The notes beneath the pieces are model-generated. The model ran no database searches. It was not told where the DNA came from and saw only the letters and a list, made by a program, of their open reading frames with translations. The position numbers and the translations under genes were made by a program. A stretch of DNA of 64,000 bases. Origin: Collinsella sp. AM17-1. GTDB lineage: Bacteria > Actinomycetota > Coriobacteriia > Coriobacteriales > Coriobacteriaceae. This document shows positions 18,187 through 28,886 of this stretch, piece after piece. The stretch spans positions 114,901-178,900 of the forward strand of contig NZ_QRJZ01000002.1 of NCBI RefSeq assembly GCF_003470665.1, given 5' to 3'. The stretch's first letter is position 1, and every line of letters starts with the position of its first letter.

Positions 18187-19794
18187 CTATCCGCACACAC
18201 CGCATTTTGCACAGGCCGAAAGTGCGGCCGGAGCCTGCGCGATGCCACCCTTTGCCGTCTCGCGCAGCGTGGCCGGCAACGCGTGGCCCACGGAGAGCAT
18301 GACGTGCGCCATCTGGTCAAACGGCACCAGGCTCTTGATACCGGCAAGTGCAAGCTGCGCCGAGCTAAAGGCGGCTGCCACGCCGATGGCGTTGCGGTTT
18401 TGGCAGGGCACCTCCACGAGGCCACCGACGGGGTCACAAACGAGGCCCAGCAAGTTACTCAGCGCGATGGAACTGGCGTCGAGCGCCTGCCCGGGCGTGC
18501 CGCCGAGCATCTGCACCAGCGCGGCGGCTGCCATGGCGGCCGCACTTCCTACCTCAGCCTGGCAGCCGCCCTCGGCACCGGCGACGCAGGCGCTCGTGGT
18601 GAGGTTGAGGCCGATGGCGGCTGCGCAGTAGAGCGCGTCCATGACCTGCTCGTCGTCGAGCTGAAGGTGATCGGCGAGCGCCAGCACGCAGCCGGGCACG
18701 ACACCCGCGGAGCCTGCCGTGGGGGCAGCGACGATCACACCCATCGTGGCTGAGCGCTCTAGCACGGCCATGGCGCGAGCCACGGCGTCGGTCTGGACGG
18801 CGCCCATTAAGTTGGAGCTCAGGTCGTTGCTGCCGGTGGCATCGACAAGTTTTGCCTCGCCGCCGATGAGGCCGCCAAGCGAGCGCTGCGGATTGACGAT
18901 GGGGGCTGTGGTCTCTTCGCGCATAACCTCGAGTACGCGGCGCATGGCGGCGACGGCGTGGGCCTCGCCGGTCAGACGCGCCTCGCGTACAGCCATGACG
19001 GCGCCGATGCTGAGCCCCAGTTCCTCGCACGCACCGAGCAGCTGCTCGCCGTCGTCGAAGATTTCCTTGGCCGAGACGCCGGGGGAGAGCGAGGAGGCAG
19101 AACCGGGGAGCTCGATAAAGGTCGCGTAATCGACATTGTCGAGCTTGCGTAGCATGGGGATAACGGTGTCGTCGGGCGCGCCGTCGGTCTCAAAGACGGA
19201 GTAGGCCTGGCCGCCCACTTCGGTGCGGTAGGTGCGGCAGAAGGCGATGTTCACATGGGCGTAGGCGAGCAGGTTGGTGAGCGCTGCGAGCACGCCGGGA
19301 ACATCCTGATGCGCCACGAAGAGCGTGGAATACATGCCTGAGATGTCGACGCCGACGCCGTTGATACGGCTGATGCGCATCTTGCCGCCGCCGAGGCTTT
19401 CGCCGCGGACCTGTGCCGTGGCGCCCGTGGCGTCGACCATGTCGATGTCGACGGTGTTGGGGTGGATGGAGGCGTCGTCGCCCTTGATGTCAAAGTGATA
19501 TTCGAGGCCCTGCTCGCGTGCGAGGTCAAAGGCCTGCTTGATGTTTTCGTCATCGGTGTCGAGGCCCAGAATGCCCGCGACGAGCGCACGATCGGTGCCG
19601 TGGCCGCGGTAGGTGTGGGCAAAGGAGTTCCACAGGCCAAAGGTGACCTTAGTGATGCGGCCTTCCAGCAGGCTGGCGGCAACTTGGGCGCAGCGCAGGG
19701 CGCCGGCGGTGTGCGATGAACTGGGGCCGACCATGACGGGGCCCAAGATCTCGAATGCCGAGGTCGTAGCTAGTGTTTGCGGCTTGCCTGCCAT
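18187..19794 (-). CDS. sdaA: L-serine ammonia-lyase, iron-sulfur dependent, alpha and beta domains fused
   Basis: The enzyme deaminates L-serine to pyruvate and ammonia. The 535-residue protein starts with the beta domain (FEILGPVMVGPSSSHTAGALR), which includes an ACT-like part near VPGVLAALTNLLAYAHVNIAFC. The alpha domain covers about residues 250-535. The [4Fe-4S] ligand cysteines are in TSACVAGAEGGCQAEVG and in EVPCQNRNAIG. The protein ends CAKCGVCG, a cysteine-rich tail that in related enzymes occupies the active site. The single-chain form is usual in Actinobacteria. Confidence 0.96.
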   Translation of the reverse strand: MAGKPQTLATTSAFEILGPVMVGPSSSHTAGALRCAQVAASLLEGRITKVTFGLWNSFAHTYRGHGTDRALVAGILGLDTDDENIKQAFDLAREQGLEYHFDIKGDDASIHPNTVDIDMVDATGATAQVRGESLGGGKMRISRINGVGVDISGMYSTLFVAHQDVPGVLAALTNLLAYAHVNIAFCRTYRTEVGGQAYSVFETDGAPDDTVIPMLRKLDNVDYATFIELPGSASSLSPGVSAKEIFDDGEQLLGACEELGLSIGAVMAVREARLTGEAHAVAAMRRVLEVMREETTAPIVNPQRSLGGLIGGEAKLVDATGSNDLSSNLMGAVQTDAVARAMAVLERSATMGVIVAAPTAGSAGVVPGCVLALADHLQLDDEQVMDALYCAAAIGLNLTTSACVAGAEGGCQAEVGSAAAMAAAALVQMLGGTPGQALDASSIALSNLLGLVCDPVGGLVEVPCQNRNAIGVAAAFSSAQLALAGIKSLVPFDQMAHVMLSVGHALPATLRETAKGGIAQAPAALSACAKCGVCG

Positions 19795-19817
19795 ATGCGC
19801 TCCTGTTCTATCCCGTC

Positions 19818-19938
19818 GTTCCGAGGGCTTTGGTATTTGGTCGCCTGCTCTACAGTCCTGGCTCGCACGGAGGCCACATTAAGTGGCCTCCGGCTCGTGC
19901 GGAACTCGCGATCGACCAAATACCAAAGCCCTCGGAAC
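19818..19938. repeat. 121-bp palindrome with 26-bp perfect arms and an inner hairpin
   Basis: The outer arms 19818-19843 and 19913-19938 are perfect complements (GTTCCGAGGGCTTTGG and its reverse). Inside, GGAGGCCAC and GTGGCCTCC form a second hairpin around ATTAA. The element occupies the upstream side of the serine dehydratase gene, in the 311-base gap (19,795-20,105) before metK. The rest of that gap holds only the terminator at 20,033-20,068. It is distinct in sequence from the 67-bp family. Confidence 0.8.
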
Positions 19939-20032
19939 TTAGGATACATGGTAGGGGCACGCTTGCTGCAAAATTCTTCAGCTGGGAACCTATTCTGCGT
20001 CCCAGGTCGGCTCATCTTCACCACCGGTTAAT

Positions 20033-20068
20033 AAAAAAGAGGTACCGGTTGTTCCGGTACCTCTTTTT
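20033..20068. terminator. Terminator after metK, symmetrical
   Basis: AAAAAGAGGTACCGG and CCGGTACCTCTTTTT form a perfect 15-base stem with a five-base loop. On the minus strand it follows the metK stop by about 40 bases and ends in a U run. It is flanked by A and T runs on both sides and could work in both directions. Confidence 0.9.
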
Positions 20069-20105
20069 GGCGTGTTTCTATTTGGCTGTGGCTTTTCTCG
20101 TAAGC

Positions 20106-21386
<1,281 letters not shown>

Positions 21387-21495
21387 GATTGTCCTTTCAA
21401 AAACGTGTCCCAGCGACCGTTACCATTCCGCCGGGCTCTCTATGCAAGGGCACATCATAGCGCGTAAATCAAACATTCACACCCTTTCCGCACCT

Positions 21496-21579
21496 ACTCA
21501 TTGGGGACAGACTTAAATGAGTAGCCTCAAACTAAGAATGTCTCCAGCGACTGGTCATTTAAGTCTGTCCCCAATGAGT
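21496..21579. repeat. 84-bp palindrome with 25-bp perfect arms, upstream of gltX
   Basis: The arms 21496-21520 and 21555-21579 are perfect complements beginning ACTCATTGGGGACAGAC. The 34-base loop has no coding potential. Sequences with the core TTGGGGACAG are, from memory, common as REP-like intergenic repeats in several phyla; I cannot confirm the family here. It lies between the divergent metK and gltX genes. Confidence 0.8.
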
Positions 21580-21664
21580 GGGTCGGTGCCCTTTGTGCGG
21601 AGGTGGGCATTGTTGCTTTATACTGATACGGTTAGACATCCATCCTGCAATCGAGGAGATTTCC

Positions 21665-23140
21665 ATGGCATCAGACGTTCGCGTCCGCTTTGCACCCTCA
21701 CCGACGGGCAAGCTGCACATCGGCGGCGCCCGCACCGCTATCTATAACTGGGCTTTCGCCCGCGCAAACGGCGGCACGTTCATCCTGCGCATCGACGACA
21801 CCGACCCCACCCGCTCCACCGACGAGAACACACAGATCATCCTGCGCGCCATGCGTTGGCTGGGCCTTGACTGGGACGAGGGCCCCGAGGTGGGCGGCGA
21901 CTTTGGCCCCTACGCCCAGACCGAGCGCCTGGACCTGTATAAGCAGGCCGCCCAGAAGCTTTGGGACGAGGGCAAGGCCTATCCCTGCTTCTGCACCAAG
22001 GAGCAGCTCGACGCCGACCGCAAGGCCGCGCAGGAGCGCAAGGACCCCTTCCAGGGCTATCAGCGCCGTTGCCGCGATCTTGATCCCGAGGAGGCCCGCC
22101 GCCGCATCGAGGCCGGCGAGTCCTACGTCCTGCGTATTAAGGTGCCCGAGGACCGCGGCGACGTCGTCATCCACGACGCCGTCCACGGCGAGGTGACCTT
22201 CGACGCCAAGGAGCTCGACGACTTTGTCATCTTCCGCTCCGACGGCACGCCCACGTACAACTTCGCGACCGTCGTCGACGACGCCATGATGAAGATCACC
22301 CACGTCATCCGCGGCGACGACCACCTTTCCAACACCCCGCGCCAGGTCATGGTGTATGAGGCTCTCGGTGCGCCCGTGCCCACGTTCGCCCACATCTCCA
22401 TGATTCTGGGCGCCGATGGCAAGAAGCTCTCCAAGCGCCACGGCGCCACCTCGGTGGAGGAGTACCGCGATGCCGGTTACCTGCCCGACGCGTTCGTCAA
22501 CTACCTGGCGTTGCTCGGCTGGTCGCTCGACGGCGAGACTACGATCATCCCGCGCGATGTCCTGGCCAGCAAGTTCTCGCTCGACCGCATTTCCAAGAAC
22601 CCGGCGACCTTCGACCCCAAGAAGCTCGACTGGGTCAATGCCGAGTACATCAACGGCATGTCCGATGCTCAGTTTGCCGACGAGATCATGGTTCCCGAGC
22701 TGCACGAGGCGGGTCTCATCGAGGGTAACGTCGAGTACGGCGAGGACTGGATTGACGCGCTTGCCGCCATCGTCAAGCCGCGCACCAAGATGCCGGCCGA
22801 CGCCGTGACCGTTGCCGCCCCCATCTTTGCCACGGCCGAGACGCTCGAGTATGACGAGAAGTCCGTCAACAAGGGCCTGGCCAAGGAGGGCATGGGTGCC
22901 ATTCTGGACGCCGCCAAGGCTGCTCTCGAGGGCGTGGACGAGTGGACTGCCGAGGCCATCGACGCCGCGCTTGAACCGCTGCCCGAGCAGATGGACCTTA
23001 AGAAGCGCGTGGTGTTCCAGGCCGTGCGCGTTGCCGTCTGCGGCAACATGGTGAGCCCTCCGCTGGGCGAGACCATGGCGCTCGTCGGCCGCGACGACTG
23101 CCTGGCGCGCATCGACCGCGCCCGCACGATGGCGCTGTAA
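21665..23140 (+). CDS. gltX: Glutamyl-tRNA synthetase
   Basis: GltX charges tRNA-Glu (and often tRNA-Gln in bacteria lacking GlnRS). I start at ATG 21665, preceded by CGAGGAG at a good distance; the frame is open upstream only through the palindrome. The 491-residue protein has the HIGH-type motif PSPTGKLHIGGART and the KMSKS-type motif DGKKLSKRHGA. The C-terminal anticodon-binding region is complete. Codon usage is strongly C-ending, as in highly expressed genes. Confidence 0.97.
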   Translation: MASDVRVRFAPSPTGKLHIGGARTAIYNWAFARANGGTFILRIDDTDPTRSTDENTQIILRAMRWLGLDWDEGPEVGGDFGPYAQTERLDLYKQAAQKLWDEGKAYPCFCTKEQLDADRKAAQERKDPFQGYQRRCRDLDPEEARRRIEAGESYVLRIKVPEDRGDVVIHDAVHGEVTFDAKELDDFVIFRSDGTPTYNFATVVDDAMMKITHVIRGDDHLSNTPRQVMVYEALGAPVPTFAHISMILGADGKKLSKRHGATSVEEYRDAGYLPDAFVNYLALLGWSLDGETTIIPRDVLASKFSLDRISKNPATFDPKKLDWVNAEYINGMSDAQFADEIMVPELHEAGLIEGNVEYGEDWIDALAAIVKPRTKMPADAVTVAAPIFATAETLEYDEKSVNKGLAKEGMGAILDAAKAALEGVDEWTAEAIDAALEPLPEQMDLKKRVVFQAVRVAVCGNMVSPPLGETMALVGRDDCLARIDRARTMAL

Positions 23141-23228
23141 TCGCTGCGCAAACGTATGTATCCGAGCCCCGTTCACCCGAGCGGGGCTCTTGTTTCTAAA
23201 GACGTATGGGATGGGAGGTACAGAGACC

Positions 23229-25682
23229 ATGGCCGAGCAACTGTCACTGTTTGGTTCGCCGGAACCGGAGGAAGCTCCGAAGTCCGCGGCCCCCGTCGCC
23301 GCCCCGGCGCAGCCCGAGCCGGTATCCGAGCCCGTCGTCGCCTACGCGAGCGTGGTCCTCGACATCCCGACCCGTGCGCTGTCCGAGCCGTTTGTCTACG
23401 GCATTCCCGACTCCCTTGCCGACGAGGCCCAGGTCGGATCGACGGTCCTGGTTCATTTTGGCAACCGTGCGGCCGCAGGCTACATCGTCGACATTGCGCC
23501 CGAGCTTGCCAACCTGCAAGGTAACGACGCTCTCGATCCCGCGCGCATCAAGCCTATCGAGGCTATCCTCAGCAAGCCGCTCTTTACCGCCGAGTCCGCC
23601 CGTATCGCACGTTGGATGAGCCGCGAGTACGTCGCGACGCTTTCCGAGTGCCTGCGCCTGTTCTTGCCCCCGGGCGGAAGCCCGCGCGTGGTCAAGGTCG
23701 ATGACGGCGTGTGGACCGTTGAGCGCCCCGCCGTCAAACCCATCCAAAACCGTTGGGTCATGCTCACGCCCGAGGGTTTCGACTACACGCCGCCCAAGAC
23801 CGCGGTCCGCCAGCGTCAGCTCATTGAGGCGCTCCAATGCGGCCCGGTCACGACGCGCGACCTCAACCTGCTCTACAACAGCATGTCGGCGACCATCAAG
23901 GCGCTCGAAAAACGCGGCGTCGTGGTGGTGGAGGAGCGCCGGGCGTGGCGTGGCTGTAGCGAGCAGACCACGCTGTCCTCCGCGAGCGGCAAAGCGCCGG
24001 TCTCGCTTACCAACGGCCAGCAGCAGGCCCTCGCGCAGATTGAGCGTGCCCGCCTTGACGCCCACGGCGACGTAGTCCTTGTCGATGGCGTCACCGGATC
24101 TGGCAAAACCGAGGTCTACCTCTCCGCTATCGAGCGCGTGCTGGCGGCCGGCCGTTCGGCCTGCGTGCTCGTGCCCGAGATTTCGCTGACGGCCCAGACT
24201 GTCGGCCGCTTCCGTTCGCGCTTTGGCGAGACGGTTGCCGTGTTCCATTCGCGACTTTCTGCTGGCGAGCGCCTGGACCAGTGGGATATGGTCGCCAGCG
24301 GTGCCGCGCGTGTGGTCGTGGGCGCCCGCTCGGCGCTCTTTTGCCCGCTCAGCGACTTGGGTCTTATCATCATCGACGAGGAGCACGAGACCAGCTACAA
24401 GCAGGGCTCCAGCCCGCGCTACCATGCGCGCGAGGTGGCTGCCGAGATGGCGTGTCGGTATCGCTGCCCGCTCGTGTTGGGCTCGGCCACGCCTTCTGCG
24501 GAGGCCCTCGACCGCTGCCGCCGCGGCACGTACAACGGTGCCACCTGGACTCGTGTCGAGATGCCTGAGCGCCCGGGAAATGCCGTGCTGCCCACGGTCC
24601 GCATTGCCGACCTGCGCCGCGAGTTTTCGCACGGCAGCCGCTCCATGTTCTCAAAACCGCTGATGGAAGGCCTGGAGCGCGTAGTCGAGCGCCGCGAGAA
24701 GGCCGTGCTGCTGCACAACCGTCGCGGCTTTGCGCCGTTCCTTATGTGCCGTGAGTGCGGCTGCGTCCCCACCTGCAATCACTGTTCCACCGCGCTCACG
24801 TATCACGAGCGCACCCATACGCTGCAGTGCCACACTTGCGGTTCGTCCTGGCGCGTGCAACCCTATCCGGCGCCCACGAGTCGCTGTCCCAAGTGCGGCA
24901 GCCGCTACCTGGCTAAAATGGGCCTGGGTACGCAGCAGATCGAGGATGCGCTGCACCAGATGCTGCCCGACGACGTCGCCATCATTCGCATGGATGCCGA
25001 TTCCACGCGCGGCAAGGACGCGCACAAAAAGCTGCTCGAGCAGTTCGATGCGGCCGATTGCGCGGTGTTGCTGGGCACTCAAATGATCGCAAAGGGCCTC
25101 GACTTTCCCGAGGTCACGCTCGTGGGCGTGGTCAATGCCGACTTCGCCCTCAAGCTGCCGGACTTCCGCGCAGGGGAGCGCGCCTACGACCTGCTAGAGC
25201 AGGTTGCGGGCCGCGCCGGCCGCGGTGATCGTCCCGGCGAGGTTATCATCCAGACCTACCTGCCTGAGGACCCGGTCATTCGCGCCGTCGCCGAGCACGA
25301 CCGCTCGATTTTTACCGACTACGACCTGGACCAGCGCCGCGACGCCCTGTATCCGCCGTTCGTGCGCTTGGCCAACATCTTGGTGTGGTCGACGAATGCG
25401 GATGACGCGCGGGACTACATCGGCCGCATCGCGAAGCTCCTCAAGCGTCGCTGGCATGCCGCCGCGCCCGACTTTTTGCGGGCGGGGAGCGCCGTGCCCC
25501 AGGTGCTTGGTCCGGCTTCGTGTGTAATCGAGAGAGCCAAGGACCGTTACCGCTTCCATCTGCTTGTAAAGTCGCCGGTAGGGTACCATGTCTCTGATGA
25601 TATCGACGCCTGCCTCAAAGAGGTTGGCTCCGTGCGCGGCGTGAGCGTGAGCGTTGACGTCGACGCCTATGATTTGATGTAA
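23229..25682 (+). CDS. priA: Primosomal replication restart helicase PriA
   Basis: PriA reloads the replisome at stalled forks. The start at ATG 23229 follows GGGAGG. The 817-residue protein begins with QLSLFG, which resembles a clamp-binding motif. The Walker A is GVTGSGKTEVYL and the helicase motif II is IIIDEEHETSYKQ. A zinc-binding insertion has CRECGCVPTCNHC and later CHTCG and CPKCG. Helicase motifs in the C-terminal half include QMIAKGLDFPEVTLVGVVNAD and QVAGRAGRG. Its neighbour downstream is def, 18 bases away, so priA-def-fmt-rsmB form the usual cluster. Confidence 0.96.
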   Translation: MAEQLSLFGSPEPEEAPKSAAPVAAPAQPEPVSEPVVAYASVVLDIPTRALSEPFVYGIPDSLADEAQVGSTVLVHFGNRAAAGYIVDIAPELANLQGNDALDPARIKPIEAILSKPLFTAESARIARWMSREYVATLSECLRLFLPPGGSPRVVKVDDGVWTVERPAVKPIQNRWVMLTPEGFDYTPPKTAVRQRQLIEALQCGPVTTRDLNLLYNSMSATIKALEKRGVVVVEERRAWRGCSEQTTLSSASGKAPVSLTNGQQQALAQIERARLDAHGDVVLVDGVTGSGKTEVYLSAIERVLAAGRSACVLVPEISLTAQTVGRFRSRFGETVAVFHSRLSAGERLDQWDMVASGAARVVVGARSALFCPLSDLGLIIIDEEHETSYKQGSSPRYHAREVAAEMACRYRCPLVLGSATPSAEALDRCRRGTYNGATWTRVEMPERPGNAVLPTVRIADLRREFSHGSRSMFSKPLMEGLERVVERREKAVLLHNRRGFAPFLMCRECGCVPTCNHCSTALTYHERTHTLQCHTCGSSWRVQPYPAPTSRCPKCGSRYLAKMGLGTQQIEDALHQMLPDDVAIIRMDADSTRGKDAHKKLLEQFDAADCAVLLGTQMIAKGLDFPEVTLVGVVNADFALKLPDFRAGERAYDLLEQVAGRAGRGDRPGEVIIQTYLPEDPVIRAVAEHDRSIFTDYDLDQRRDALYPPFVRLANILVWSTNADDARDYIGRIAKLLKRRWHAAAPDFLRAGSAVPQVLGPASCVIERAKDRYRFHLLVKSPVGYHVSDDIDACLKEVGSVRGVSVSVDVDAYDLM

Positions 25683-25700
25683 CAACCCGAAAGGATGGCC

Positions 25701-26237
25701 ATGGAAGCCAACGGAATCGTACTGTCGCCCGACCCTCGTCTGCGCCAGGAGTGCGCCGTCATCGAGGAGATCACTCCGGCGATCGAGGCGCTTGCCGAGA
25801 AGATGAAGAAGATGATGTTCGACAACGGCGGTTGCGGTCTGGCTGCCCCGCAGATCGGTGAGCTTATTCAGCTCGTCACCATCGACTGCGACTACAGCGA
25901 CAAGAATGACTACGATCCCTACGTGCTCATCAACCCTGTCATTGTTGAGCAGAGCGACCATCTGGTGCCGTTTAGCGAGGGCTGCCTGTCCATTCCCGGT
26001 ATTAGCTGCGAGATCGAGCGTCCCGACCATGTCGTCGTCGAGGCGTACGACCTGGATGCCAACCTGATTCGCTACGAGGCCTCGGGCGATCTGTTCTGCG
26101 TGTGCCTGCAGCACGAGATTGATCACCTGCACGGCAATACCATGTTTGAGCGCCTTAAGCCCATGCAGAGGATCAAGGCAGTCAAGGAGTACCAGGACGC
26201 CCTGGCCCGCGGCGCTCGACCGGGCGAGACGGAGTAG
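25701..26237 (+). CDS. def: Peptide deformylase
   Basis: Def removes the N-formyl group from nascent proteins. I prefer ATG 25701 because GAAAGG then lies seven bases upstream; the ATG at 25695 touches that site. The 178-residue protein has all three metal-site motifs: GCGLAAPQIG, EGCLSIPG and QHEIDHLHG. It is followed after a 325-base gap by fmt, the gene for the opposing formylation step. Confidence 0.96.
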   Translation: MEANGIVLSPDPRLRQECAVIEEITPAIEALAEKMKKMMFDNGGCGLAAPQIGELIQLVTIDCDYSDKNDYDPYVLINPVIVEQSDHLVPFSEGCLSIPGISCEIERPDHVVVEAYDLDANLIRYEASGDLFCVCLQHEIDHLHGNTMFERLKPMQRIKAVKEYQDALARGARPGETE

Positions 26238-26245
26238 GTTTGTCC

Positions 26246-26341
26246 GTCCCCGGGGCGCCCGCCTATATCATCCCGTGCTCAAACATTCTCGCTGCGCTGC
26301 GAAACTGCGCGCGGGACGATATAGGCGGGCGCCCCGGGGAC
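26246..26341. repeat. 96-bp palindrome with 30-bp arms between def and fmt
   Basis: Arms 26246-26275 and 26312-26341 pair with a single mismatch; they contain GGGGCGCCCGCCTATATCA. The 36-base loop is non-coding. It begins nine bases after the def stop codon and may serve as a terminator-like or RNA-stabilising hairpin. The remainder of the gap (26,342-26,562) is T-rich and holds no gene I can support. The fmt ribosome binding site is GAGAGGAG at 26,546-26,553. Confidence 0.8.
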
Positions 26342-26562
26342 TACGTTGACGCTGCTTGTCTCGCCCGGGTACCGTCGGGCCAGGGAGGGGCGTCTTCGCT
26401 GATAATTGCTTTGTTGAGAGAGAGCTGCTTTTATTGCGGCTCTTTCTTTGGTTTTGGGTATATTTGTTTTTGTTGGACTGTTCTGGCGGCTGGGTGCGCT
26501 TGCGACCTGGAACGCTTCTTTTGTAGCCGTCTCGGCTCGTTGTTGAGAGGAGACTTACTTTT

Positions 26563-27483
26563 ATGCGTATTGTGTTTATGGGTACGCCTGATTTTGCTGT
26601 GCCTTCGCTGACTTCGCTTGTTGAGGCTGGGAACGAGATTTCGCTTGTAATTACTCGTCCCGATGCTGTTCGTGGGCGTGGTAAGAAGCTTGAGCCTTCT
26701 CCTGTTAAGGCCAAGGCGCTTGAGCTTGGCCTGCCGGTTGTTGAGGCAAATCGCATGACGCCGGAGGTTGTTGAGGCGCTTCAGGCTGCGCAGGCTGATA
26801 TTTTCTGTGTGGCTGCCTATGGTTGCATTTTGCCTGATGAGGTGCTGCATATGGCGCCGCTTGGTATTGTGAATGTTCATGCGTCCTTGCTGCCTCGTTG
26901 GCGTGGGGCTGCTCCCATTCAGCGTGCCATTCTTGCTGGTGATGAGGTTGCTGGCGTTTCTATTATGCGCATTGGGCATGGCGTTGATACTGGTGCTTAT
27001 TGCGCGCAGGCCTCGACGTCGGTTGCCGGTAAGCATGCTGAGGCGCTGACCATGGAGCTTGCTGAGCTTGGCGGTAAGTTGCTTGCCGATGCGCTTCCCT
27101 CGCTTGCCGATGGCTCGGCTGTTTGGACTGAGCAGGACGAGTCGCGCGTCACGCATGCTGCAAAGATTTCCAAGCAGGAGATGCGTCTTGATCCGCAGAT
27201 GGCGGCGCTCGACTGTGTGCGTCATGTGCTCGCTTCGTCCGATACCGCGCCTGCTCGTTGCGTGATTGCCGGCAAGACGGTTCGCGTGCTCGATGCTGCG
27301 CCGGCCGATGTGTCGCTTGGCGAGGGCGCTGTTGCCGCCAAGAGCAAGCGTGTTTACCTGGGCCTTTCCGATGGCGCTGTTGAACTGCTCGAGGTTAAGC
27401 CCGATGGCAAGCGTGCCATGGCCGCATCTGCCTGGGCTGCCGGCCTGCAGGGTGTCGAACTTAGGTGGGGTGTACTGTCATGA
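26563..27483 (+). CDS. fmt: Methionyl-tRNA formyltransferase
   Basis: Fmt formylates the initiator Met-tRNA. The 306-residue protein shows MRIVFMGTPDFAVPSL and the folate/catalytic motif VNVHASLLPRWRGAAPIQRAI. GVSIMRIGHGVDTGAY follows, all in the expected order. The start follows GAGAGGAGA. Codon choice is unlike its neighbours: many codons end in T (GCT, GTT, CTT), most clearly in the first 600 bases. It overlaps rsmB by four bases. Confidence 0.96.
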   Translation: MRIVFMGTPDFAVPSLTSLVEAGNEISLVITRPDAVRGRGKKLEPSPVKAKALELGLPVVEANRMTPEVVEALQAAQADIFCVAAYGCILPDEVLHMAPLGIVNVHASLLPRWRGAAPIQRAILAGDEVAGVSIMRIGHGVDTGAYCAQASTSVAGKHAEALTMELAELGGKLLADALPSLADGSAVWTEQDESRVTHAAKISKQEMRLDPQMAALDCVRHVLASSDTAPARCVIAGKTVRVLDAAPADVSLGEGAVAAKSKRVYLGLSDGAVELLEVKPDGKRAMAASAWAAGLQGVELRWGVLS

Positions 27484-28880
27484 GCAAGTTGTCTCCCGCG
27501 CGCAAGCTTGCACTCGATGTGTTGATGGAGGCCGATCGCCGCGGTATGTACGCACGCGACGTGTTGTCTTCCCGTGCTTTGGCCAAGGCTATTGACCAGC
27601 GCGATTCTGCTTTTGCCGCTCGTTTGGCGCTCGGCGTTGCCGCCACGCAGGGCATTTTGGATGAGTTGCTCGATCAGTTTTTGGATAAGCCCAAAAAGGT
27701 CGCGCCGCGCGTTCGCATGGCGCTTCGTATCTCGGCCTTCGAGATGCTCTATCTGCATACGCCGGGCCGCGTTGCCGTGAGCCAGGGTGTTGAGCTGGTA
27801 CGCAGCGGTGCTAAGTCTGCCGCTGGCCTGGCTAACGCGGTGCTGCACAAGGTCGCGGACAACGTTGAGGACTTTGCCACGGCATCCGACGTGGATGAGT
27901 CCGAGCGCCGTTTGGTTCGCCTGTCTCGTTTGATGGGTATCCCTCGCTGGCTGTGCGCCCGCATTATGGCGTCGTTCGATACGCCCGAGGGCGTGCTCAA
28001 CTTTGCCGGCAATCTGGCGCCTGCGCCGCTTGCGCTGCACGAGAATGCGTTTGCGACCAAGGACGACCCGTATATCTCGCAGCTCGTTGCGCCTGTCTTC
28101 CCGGGCTGCCATGCTCCGGTCGATGCGCAGGTCACGGTTGCATCGGGCGTGTTTGAGCGTGCGGCCGCGGTTGCCTCGGACCTCAACGCACAGCTTATCG
28201 CTACTGCCGCGACACGTCCCGGCCGTTGCCTGGAGATCGGCGCCGGTCGCGGCACTAAGACCTATGTGATGATGTGTCAGGCCAAGCGTGCCGGGTACGA
28301 GCGTCAGCATACCGCACTCGACCTGCATGATCGTAAGTGCGATCAGAATCTCGCGCGCCTGCATAAGGCGGGTATCTCAGGTGTTCGTACGGTGTCGGGC
28401 GATGCCTGCGAGCTCAATGAGGTGCTCACGTCCTTTGACGCGATGCTTGGCGAGCCTGCCCTGTTCGACACGGTCTTTATCGACGCGCCGTGCTCTGGCA
28501 CCGGCACTATGCGCCGCCACCCCGAGATTCCTTGGCGCCTGACCGAGAATGACGTTACGACTGAGCTGCCCCGCCTGCAGCTGACGATGCTCAAGGAAGC
28601 AGCCGCGCGCGTGGCTGCTGGCGGCGAGCTTATCTATGCCACCTGCTCGGTTTTTGATGAAGAGAACACGCAGGTCGTGGACGCCTTCCTGGCTTCTCCC
28701 GAGGGCGCCGGCTTTACCGTGGCGCCGCTCTCCGAAGCCCAGATTTTGCAGCTGCCCGAGTTCGCCCAAGCCAAGAAGCTCGTCTCCGTTCGCCAAAACG
28801 ACCGCGGCCTCTTCCAAAGTGTGCCCGTTAATGCGGACTCCTACGACGGCCACTTCTGCGCCCGCCTGGTCCGCCAGTAA
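27480..28880 (+). CDS. rsmB: 16S rRNA m5C967 methyltransferase RsmB (Sun/Fmu)
   Basis: RsmB methylates C967 of 16S rRNA. The start ATG at 27480 overlaps the fmt stop as ATGA. The 466-residue protein has an N-terminal NusB-like helical domain (about residues 1-140). The methyltransferase domain has the SAM loop CLEIGAGRGTKT and the catalytic cysteines in DAPCSGTGTMRRHPEI and YATCSVFDEENT. It ends the translation-related cluster; the 67-bp palindrome starts seven bases after its stop. Confidence 0.95.
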   Translation: MSKLSPARKLALDVLMEADRRGMYARDVLSSRALAKAIDQRDSAFAARLALGVAATQGILDELLDQFLDKPKKVAPRVRMALRISAFEMLYLHTPGRVAVSQGVELVRSGAKSAAGLANAVLHKVADNVEDFATASDVDESERRLVRLSRLMGIPRWLCARIMASFDTPEGVLNFAGNLAPAPLALHENAFATKDDPYISQLVAPVFPGCHAPVDAQVTVASGVFERAAAVASDLNAQLIATAATRPGRCLEIGAGRGTKTYVMMCQAKRAGYERQHTALDLHDRKCDQNLARLHKAGISGVRTVSGDACELNEVLTSFDAMLGEPALFDTVFIDAPCSGTGTMRRHPEIPWRLTENDVTTELPRLQLTMLKEAAARVAAGGELIYATCSVFDEENTQVVDAFLASPEGAGFTVAPLSEAQILQLPEFAQAKKLVSVRQNDRGLFQSVPVNADSYDGHFCARLVRQ

Positions 28881-28886
28881 CTACTA

